This document shows, piece by piece, positions 58,524 through 64,000 of a DNA stretch of 64,000 bases (its first letter is position 1; each line of letters starts with the position of its first letter). This DNA comes from Pseudomonas sp. FP2196 (GTDB lineage Bacteria; Pseudomonadota; Gammaproteobacteria; Pseudomonadales; Pseudomonadaceae), in assembly GCF_030687715.1 (NCBI RefSeq), contig NZ_CP117445.1, positions 5,728,501-5,792,500 of the forward strand, written 5' to 3'. The translations under genes and the position numbers were made by a program. The notes below the pieces were generated by a model that was not told the DNA's origin, ran no database searches, and saw only the letters and a list, made by a program, of their open reading frames with translations.

Positions 58524-59137
58524 GCTGCCTGCTCCTGCGGATTCCATGGATCTGAGACCAGACAAGCCTGATGCTCATTTTTCAGCAGCACCCGCGCTGA
58601 GGTACCGGCCCACTCACGCAGCGCCACTGCACCGAATGGCGTCTGCAATTGCATGTCGACCCGGCATAAGGATTGATCGAAAAGCGCCATCAGTTTGCGC
58701 GCCTGATTACGCATCAAAAGTTGCGGCGTACGCAGGATCAGATCGAGATCGCTAGCCTCGTGCATCGCCTCAAATCCACTGGCCAGTTCAAACCCTGCAC
58801 TGCCGCTGACACCCCAGACCCAACCGCAATCGTCGAGCATCGGCCGCAGTTGCTGAAGGGCGCGCATGGCCGGCAGATCACGCTCGCTGTCGATATGACA
58901 CAGCGCCTCCGGGCTGACCTGACAGGCAATCGAATCGAGTGCCATGAACGCCGCCAAGCGCTGCTCGCGCAACACACCGCGCACGCCCACGGCGACAAAA
59001 CCCTCAGCACTCAAGGCCCGGCGCACTACCACCGGTTGCCCGGCGGCGAGCGACTCGACTGCCCACTGCGGCGCATCCGCCGGCAACTGCGCGGGGGTCA
59101 TGCCCCAGAGCAGGTCGTGGGCCAGCGGGATGTTCAC
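58520..59137 (-). CDS. mdcG: Phosphoribosyl-dephospho-CoA transferase (malonate decarboxylase holo-ACP synthase)
   Basis: A 205-residue nucleotidyltransferase that attaches the 2'-(5''-phosphoribosyl)-3'-dephospho-CoA group to MdcC. The catalytic acidic motif is HEASDLDLIL. The start is GTG at 59137, which overlaps the mdcE stop as GTGA; a GTG three bases upstream is also possible. Confidence 0.91.
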   Translation of the reverse strand: MNIPLAHDLLWGMTPAQLPADAPQWAVESLAAGQPVVVRRALSAEGFVAVGVRGVLREQRLAAFMALDSIACQVSPEALCHIDSERDLPAMRALQQLRPMLDDCGWVWGVSGSAGFELASGFEAMHEASDLDLILRTPQLLMRNQARKLMALFDQSLCRVDMQLQTPFGAVALREWAGTSARVLLKNEHQACLVSDPWNPQEQAA

Positions 59138-59919
59138 CACTGCGCCCTCAGCAACTCGCGCACGCGGCTGGACGCTTCTCGATTTTTTGCACCAAGACGA
59201 TTGCTCAAATCACTGCCGGAGACATCGCCGATTGCTTGCTTCAGGCACTCAGTCACCCGCGCCAGATCCTCTGCGGTCGGCTGTTCGATCTGCTGCACCG
59301 ACAGGGTTTCCCAAAGCAGCCCGAGGCTGGCGTAACTGTCGATGTCATAGGCCATCGGCGGCACGCTGGCGGCCAGCGCTTCAAGTTCTTCGACACTGCG
59401 CAAAGTCACCCGCGCCGCCGACGCCTTGCCCATCGCGTGCACCATCACGCCCGGGTCACGCAGGGCGATCAAGCGATTGGCCTGATAGCCGTGGGCGAGA
59501 AACGCACCGGACATGGCTTTGCCCACCAACAGCGCAATCACCGCATGCCCGGCCAGTCGTGCACGGGCATAACTGTCCGCGGCACCGGCCAGGGCCTGAT
59601 GAATACCGAGGGCTTCTTCGCGACGACCATAGGCCTGGCTTGGTACATCGACGATGGCGATCAATGGGCGCTTCTGGGTTTTGTCGCGGTCAGCGGTGAT
59701 TGCGTCATCAACAGCCTTGGCCAAACCCCAGCCTTCCAGCAACCCGACTTCGCCGTTGCGGGCACGGGGAAAGCGGTTGTCAGGGTCAGCGACTACGGCC
59801 AGAAAACGCCCAAGTTCGCCATCGGCAACCTTCAACGATGGCGGCAGACCTTCCACAGCTTTCGCGCCCGCGCTCAACGCGTTGAACCAGTTCAAACCGC
59901 GCAATGAATAACCACTCAT
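59134..59919 (-). CDS. mdcE: Malonate decarboxylase gamma subunit
   Basis: A 261-residue carboxyltransferase-like subunit (crotonase superfamily). With MdcD it decarboxylates malonyl-S-ACP to acetyl-S-ACP. IAIVDVPSQAYGRREEALG and the HAVIALLVGKAMSGAFLAHGYQA segment match the family. Its ATG overlaps the mdcD stop by four bases. Confidence 0.94.
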   Translation of the reverse strand: MSGYSLRGLNWFNALSAGAKAVEGLPPSLKVADGELGRFLAVVADPDNRFPRARNGEVGLLEGWGLAKAVDDAITADRDKTQKRPLIAIVDVPSQAYGRREEALGIHQALAGAADSYARARLAGHAVIALLVGKAMSGAFLAHGYQANRLIALRDPGVMVHAMGKASAARVTLRSVEELEALAASVPPMAYDIDSYASLGLLWETLSVQQIEQPTAEDLARVTECLKQAIGDVSGSDLSNRLGAKNREASSRVRELLRAQW

Positions 59920-60767
59920 GAGCGCTCTCCTTGATACAGATCGCGAACCACCGACGGTTCGATTTGCTTGTCAGTGTCCAGACTGGCCAAACGTTGCAGG
60001 AACCACTCGGCCCTTTGGCTACGAGGTTGCGCTGGCAAACCTTGCTGCAACAGCTCGCCGACCTGCTGACGAATCTTCGCCACGTCATCGGCGACATAAC
60101 GATCCACCAGACCACTGGCAAAGCGCTGCTCGCCACCGGTCAGGCTCCAGATGAACGGCCGGTCGCGGGAATCGTATTCCTCGATCCCGGCTTCCTGCTC
60201 GATCACCTGCGGGCCGTTCAGGCCGAGGCGTGCTTCCTGAGTCACCAGCAGATAGCTGCACAGTGCCGCCGTAATGGACATACCACCGAAACAGCCGACG
60301 CTGCCCGCGACCACGCCCACCACTGGTTGGTATTGCTGCAAATCGACAATCGCCGCATGAATATCGGCAATCGCCGCCAAGCCAAGATTGGCTTCCTGCA
60401 AACGCACACCGCCGGTTTCCAGCAGCAACACGGCGCGGGTCGGGATGCCTTTACGGTTGTCCTCGGCGGCCAGTTCCAGTGCACCGGCAATCTTCGCCCC
60501 GCCGACTTCGCCGAGGCTGCCGCCCTGAAACGCGCCTTCGATGGCCGCGATCACCACCGGCAAACCGTCGAGGCTGCCCTTGGCGATCACCACCCCGTCG
60601 TCGGCCTGCGGCACCACGCCCTGGCGTTCGAGCCACGGCGACATCACTCGCTGAAAAGGATCGAGCAATTCGCGAAAGGTGCCGGCATCAAGCAAGGCTT
60701 TCGCCCGTTGCCGCGCGCCGAGTTCGACGAAACTATGTTTGTTGAGAAGCGCTGCGCTGTCAGTCAT
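59916..60767 (-). CDS. mdcD: Malonate decarboxylase beta subunit
   Basis: A 283-residue crotonase-superfamily subunit forming the decarboxylase centre with MdcE. It has MTDSAALLNKHSFVELGARQRAKALLDAGTFRELLDPF at the start, and VGVVAGSVGCFGGMSITAALCSYLLVT contains the Gly-rich oxyanion region. The ATG at 60767 has GAGGAG upstream and overlaps the 3' end of mdcC by eight bases. The longer open frame upstream lies within mdcC. Confidence 0.94.
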   Translation of the reverse strand: MTDSAALLNKHSFVELGARQRAKALLDAGTFRELLDPFQRVMSPWLERQGVVPQADDGVVIAKGSLDGLPVVIAAIEGAFQGGSLGEVGGAKIAGALELAAEDNRKGIPTRAVLLLETGGVRLQEANLGLAAIADIHAAIVDLQQYQPVVGVVAGSVGCFGGMSITAALCSYLLVTQEARLGLNGPQVIEQEAGIEEYDSRDRPFIWSLTGGEQRFASGLVDRYVADDVAKIRQQVGELLQQGLPAQPRSQRAEWFLQRLASLDTDKQIEPSVVRDLYQGERS

Positions 60768-61059
60768 GGCCGATCTCCTCGAAACCTTGTTCCAGACGCA
60801 AGCGCACCACACCCGGCGTCGCGCCGAAATCGTGGATATCGATGGCCATCGCTGGCGGTGTAGTGCCGTCGAACATCCGCGCAAACAGGTGCTGCCAGCG
60901 CAGTTGTGCGCCGTTGACCGAGGTCTGCACGTTGATCGTCAACTTGCCGGCCAGCCCCGGTTCGATCAGCACTTCCAGATCACCCGAACCGACACAACCG
61001 ACCAGCGCACGCCCGCGAGGCGGCTGCCCGGCGGGGAATTCAAACGATAGGGTTTCCAT
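60760..61059 (-). CDS. mdcC: Malonate decarboxylase acyl carrier protein (delta subunit)
   Basis: A 99-residue carrier. Ser25 in CVGSGDLEVLIEP is the site for the phosphoribosyl-dephospho-CoA prosthetic group added by MdcG. Its ATG shares one base with the mdcB stop (TGATG). Confidence 0.94.
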   Translation of the reverse strand: METLSFEFPAGQPPRGRALVGCVGSGDLEVLIEPGLAGKLTINVQTSVNGAQLRWQHLFARMFDGTTPPAMAIDIHDFGATPGVVRLRLEQGFEEIGHD

Positions 61060-61931
61060 CAAAACGCTCCCTGAAGGATGCCGTCGCGCTCGATTCGGTC
61101 GAGCAGCAGCGTGGCGGCGAGCAAGTCGGCGGCGCCGCCGGGCGAGGCATTCAATGCGATGAGTTGTTGATCCAGTTCATGCAGGCGCCGGCGACCGCTG
61201 AGGCTTGCGCTGCCGCCAGCGTCGAGCACCGCTTGCGCGCCGTGTTGCATGGCTTGCAGGCCTTGTTCACCGGCGCGGTAGAGCACGCAGGTGTCGGCCA
61301 GGTCAGTCATGATCGCGAGCAAGGCGTCGAGTCGGGCGTTCTGTTCGCCGTGGCCGGCAGTGCGGCTTTTTTTCAGTTGCGGCAAGCCACGTTGCAGCAC
61401 GGACGGGAAGCCGAGTTGCGCCTCCTCTCGGGCGCCGCGAGCGCCGTAACGCAGGGCGACTTGTGCACCGTGGCTGAGTGGACGTGGCGCGAAACGATCA
61501 TCGAGCAGTGCCAACCGTGCAGCGCGCAGGGTGACGGCGTTGGCGCCCGTGGATTTCGCTTCGAGCGCGGCGGCGGTTACTACCAGGCCCAAGGCCCAGA
61601 TTGCGCCGCGATGAGTGTTCACGCCGTTGGTGGTCGCGAGCATGGCTTGTTCACCTTCGCGACCGATACGGCCAATCGCTTCGCGCAACGGCAAACCGAC
61701 TCCTCCGATTTCGACCGACGCTTCAGCCATTTCCTTGAACGCCGGCCACAACGACAACGCCGAAGCGTGCATCAGGCCCAAATGCAGATCGGTGTGCGCG
61801 CCGTTGCCACGACGGTCGACCAGCGCTGGTTTCGGCGACAGATCCGCTTCGTCGATCAACGCATCCACCGCCATGTCCGCCAATCGCTCGGCCAGGGAAA
61901 TCGGTTTCGCTTGCAGGTTAAGTGCGTGCAT
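61059..61931 (-). CDS. mdcB: Triphosphoribosyl-dephospho-CoA synthase
   Basis: A 290-residue CitG/MdcB family enzyme that makes the prosthetic-group precursor from ATP and dephospho-Co[28 protein letters not shown] is the family N-terminal signature, and [15 protein letters not shown] and [15 protein letters not shown] are also present. The ATG overlaps the mdcA stop by one base (TAATG). Confidence 0.93.
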   Translation of the reverse strand: MHALNLQAKPISLAERLADMAVDALIDEADLSPKPALVDRRGNGAHTDLHLGLMHASALSLWPAFKEMAEASVEIGGVGLPLREAIGRIGREGEQAMLATTNGVNTHRGAIWALGLVVTAAALEAKSTGANAVTLRAARLALLDDRFAPRPLSHGAQVALRYGARGAREEAQLGFPSVLQRGLPQLKKSRTAGHGEQNARLDALLAIMTDLADTCVLYRAGEQGLQAMQHGAQAVLDAGGSASLSGRRRLHELDQQLIALNASPGGAADLLAATLLLDRIERDGILQGAF

Positions 61932-63601
61932 TACCAGCTCCTGAATTTGGCGGGCGGGTTGTACAGACCGCCGGACCACTCGACCAGATCGGCCACGCTT
62001 TTCGCCGCGAGCAGTTCGCGGGTGGCGTCGGTGCGGCGGATGCCGAGGTCTTCGGGCAAGGCGATCAGGCCTTCGCGGCGCATGCGTTCGGTGTCTTTCG
62101 GGTTGTGGCGCAGGCCGATTGCAGTAACCCCGGCAACGGCGGCGATCATCGCCTGGCGCTCTTCCAGAGAACGGGCCTTGTACAGGTAGGCGATGCCTTC
62201 TTCGGTGAGCAGGTGGGTGACGTCGTCGCCGTAGATCATGATCGGCGCCAGCGGCATGCCACTTTTCCTCGCCACCTCGACGGCGTCGAGGGTTTCGACG
62301 AAGGTCGGTTTGCCGCCCTCTTGGAAGGTCTCGACCATTTGCACCACGAGTTTCTTGCCGCGCTCGAGCATCGGTTGCTGCGAATCGTCGTGGCGCATAT
62401 CCAGCCACGCCGGGGTACCGTGACGGCGCCCGCGCGGGTCGTGGCCCATGTTCGGCGCACCGCCGAATCCGGCGAGACGGCCACGGGTGACGGTCGAGGA
62501 ATGGCCGTCGCCATCAACCTGCAACGTCGCACCGATAAACAGATCCACCGCGTACTGCCCGGCGAGCTGGCAGAACATCCGGTTGGAACGCAGCGAGCCG
62601 TCGCGGCCGGTGAAGAACACGTCCGGGCGCGCGGCGATGTAGTTTTCCATGCCCAGTTCGGTGCCGAAGCAATGCACGCTTTCGACCCAGCCACTTTCAA
62701 TCGCCGGGATCAACGTCGGGTGCGGGTTGAGCGTCCAGTTGCGGCAGATCTTGCCTTTGAGGCCGAGGGATTCGCCGTAGGTCGGCAGGATCAGCTCGAT
62801 GGCGGCGGTGTTGAAACCAATGCCGTGGTTGAGCGACTGCACGTTGTGTTTTTCGTAGATGCCGCGGATCGCCATCATCGCCATCAACACATGCACAGGC
62901 TTGATGTGCCGTGGATCGCGGGTGAACAGCGGTTCGATGTAGAACGGCTTGTCGGCCACCACGACGAAATCGACCCATGAGGCGGGGATGTCCACGCGAG
63001 GCAACTCGCTGACGTCGTCGACCAACTGGTTGACCTGGACGATGACGATGCCGTCGCTGAACGCGGCCGGTTCGATCAGTGCCGGGGTGTCTTCGGTGCT
63101 CGGACCGGTGTAGATGTTGCCGGCGCGGTCGGCCATGAAGCCGGCCGAGAGCACGACGTTGGGGATCAGATCCACCACCAGCCGCGCATAGAGTTCGATG
63201 TAGGTGTGGATGGCGCCGATTTCCAGCAGGCCGTCTTCCAGCAACTGGCTGATGCGCAGGCTCTGGGTGCCGGCGAAGGAGAAATCGAGCTTGCGGGCAA
63301 TGCCGCGTTCGAACAGGTCGAGGTGCTCGGAGCGGCCGACGCTGGGCATGATCATGTGCAGGTCGTGGAGCTTTTCGGGATCGGCTTTAGCGAGAGAGCG
63401 GGAAAGGAAGTCTGCCTGCTTCTGGTTATTGCCCTCCAGCACCACACGGTCGCCTGGATGAATCAGCGCTTCGAGCGCGGCGACGATCTTGTCGGTGGGC
63501 AACACCACACCGTCGGCCAGCCCGCGCACCTTGTCGAGGCGACGCTGCTTCTCGTCACGCCGCCGCGTCCAGCGCGAGTCGGGGGAAATTGTTGTTGTCA
63601 T
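61931..63601 (-). CDS. mdcA: Malonate decarboxylase alpha subunit (acetyl-ACP:malonate ACP transferase)
   Basis: A 556-residue CoA-transferase-like subunit that swaps acetyl for malonyl on the carrier MdcC. It has the MdcA features [32 protein letters not shown] and the late [20 protein letters not shown]. It is the first gene of the operon; AGTGAGC/GGAG precedes the ATG at 63601. The promoter region (63602-63710) carries a palindrome that may bind MdcR. Confidence 0.95.
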   Translation of the reverse strand: MTTTISPDSRWTRRRDEKQRRLDKVRGLADGVVLPTDKIVAALEALIHPGDRVVLEGNNQKQADFLSRSLAKADPEKLHDLHMIMPSVGRSEHLDLFERGIARKLDFSFAGTQSLRISQLLEDGLLEIGAIHTYIELYARLVVDLIPNVVLSAGFMADRAGNIYTGPSTEDTPALIEPAAFSDGIVIVQVNQLVDDVSELPRVDIPASWVDFVVVADKPFYIEPLFTRDPRHIKPVHVLMAMMAIRGIYEKHNVQSLNHGIGFNTAAIELILPTYGESLGLKGKICRNWTLNPHPTLIPAIESGWVESVHCFGTELGMENYIAARPDVFFTGRDGSLRSNRMFCQLAGQYAVDLFIGATLQVDGDGHSSTVTRGRLAGFGGAPNMGHDPRGRRHGTPAWLDMRHDDSQQPMLERGKKLVVQMVETFQEGGKPTFVETLDAVEVARKSGMPLAPIMIYGDDVTHLLTEEGIAYLYKARSLEERQAMIAAVAGVTAIGLRHNPKDTERMRREGLIALPEDLGIRRTDATRELLAAKSVADLVEWSGGLYNPPAKFRSW

Positions 63602-63680
63602 GCTCACTCCACGGGGTTCGCTGTCGTGGAGCTAAGGTAGGCGTGTGGGTGGGGGGCATCAATCAAGCGCAGCGGTGAAT

Positions 63681-63699
63681 CATTACGCTCAGGGTAATG
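63681..63699. promoter_or_regulatory. Candidate MdcR operator upstream of mdcA
   Basis: CATTAC-N7-GTAATG, an exact palindrome with T and A at LysR-type spacing, lies about 80 bases before the mdcA start codon. Confidence 0.55.
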
Positions 63700-63710
63700 G
63701 TCGCTGACCT

Positions 63711-63803
63711 CATCGCTGGCAAGCCAGCTCCCACAGGGTTTCGTGGGGTTCACAAGATTCAAATACAACTCGGACACTGTGGGAGCTGGCTTGCCAGCGA
63801 TGG
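63711..63803. repeat. Inverted pair of class B palindromic repeats
   Basis: CATCGCTGGCAAGCCAGCTC and its reverse complement flank about 45 bases between mdcA and the next gene. Confidence 0.92.
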
Positions 63804-63831
63804 GGCCTGTGAACTCACTGAAAGCTCTGGA

Positions 63832-64000
63832 TCAGTGGATAAGTCCTGCATCCACCAACAATTTCTCCAATCCCAACAAATCCGGCACCTTCGCCACCTG
63901 CTCTCCGACCTGCACCGCCGCCTGCTCCAGCGCACACAACGGCACATCGACATAGCTCAACTGACTGTCGAGCTTGTATGAGCGTGGAATCCCCTGCACC
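63832..64000 (-). CDS. C-terminal fragment of an unidentified protein (5' part beyond window)
   Basis: The minus-strand frame is open from the window edge to a TGA at 63832 and gives at least 56 codons. They include PRSYKLDSQLSYVDVPLCAL, then a Gln/Val-rich part and the end LLVDAGLIH. Codon use is normal for the region. No domain can be recognised from this short end; the frame is co-directional with mdcA. Confidence 0.55.
   Translation of the reverse strand, partial: VQGIPRSYKLDSQLSYVDVPLCALEQAAVQVGEQVAKVPDLLGLEKLLVDAGLIH

Overview
The window is a contiguous stretch of a Pseudomonas chromosome, most likely of the P. fluorescens group. Evidence for this is the moderately high GC content, the three families of Pseudomonas-type palindromic intergenic repeats (cores GAGCCTGCTCGCGAA, GCTGGCTTGCCAGCGATG and GCTGCCGAAGGCTGCGATCT), and gene neighbourhoods typical of that genus: betB-betA, tkt-epd-pgk-fba, an SAH-riboswitch-controlled ahcY followed by metF, and a complete mdc/mad malonate-decarboxylase cluster. 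No rRNA, tRNA, CRISPR array, transposase or integrase was seen. The left end cuts betB and the right end cuts an unidentified minus-strand gene.

Layout. 1-2.4 kb: choline to glycine betaine (betB', betA). 2.6-5.4 kb: a TldD/TldE-type metalloprotease pair. 5.6-14 kb: MdtD-like MFS pump, RNA helicase DbpA, HI0933-type flavoprotein, YccS-like membrane protein, orphan periplasmic binding protein, ElaA-type acetyltransferase. 14-18.1 kb: winged-helix regulator, YgjP-like metallopeptidase, REC-PAS-GGDEF-EAL protein, PL7 alginate lyase. 18.1-21.7 kb: accessory region. It holds a possible structured leader in front of a DUF6124 gene, then two small modules (an unknown 120-residue gene and a hipBA toxin-antitoxin pair) separated by duplicated pieces of the 3' end of fba. 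21.7-28 kb: central carbon operon on the minus strand (tktA, epd, pgk, two small lipoproteins, fba).

28.2-30.6 kb: SahR-like regulator and metK. 30.7-41.7 kb: ligB, DUF1090 protein, lipoprotein cytochrome c', mltA, MAPEG and EamA membrane proteins, Na+/H+ antiporter, LysR regulator divergent to a VOC protein and a dicarboxylate symporter, FNT channel, acyl-CoA thioesterase. 41.8-44.4 kb: promoter, SAH riboswitch, ahcY, metF. 44.6-48.8 kb: binding protein, rhlE, yceI and cytochrome b561. 48.9-50 kb: a small AT-rich island with a lectin gene interrupted by a stop codon and a 53-residue lipoprotein. 50-55 kb: amine oxidase with a long Ala/Pro/Lys tail, bioA, rsmE, hemolysin III. 55.2-63.6 kb: mdcR facing the convergent operon mdcABCDEGH-madLM.

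How the genes connect. metK, ahcY and metF cover most of the activated-methyl cycle. The sequence suggests control at two levels: a large palindrome in front of the SahR-like gene and metK, and an SAH riboswitch in front of ahcY. The mdc cluster is self-contained: transport (MadLM), activation and cofactor synthesis (MdcB, MdcG, MdcH), catalysis (MdcA, MdcC, MdcD, MdcE) and a regulator. The most unusual local structure is the nested duplication of the fba 3' end around hipBA. Functional calls rest on reading motifs and family resemblance, without database searches.
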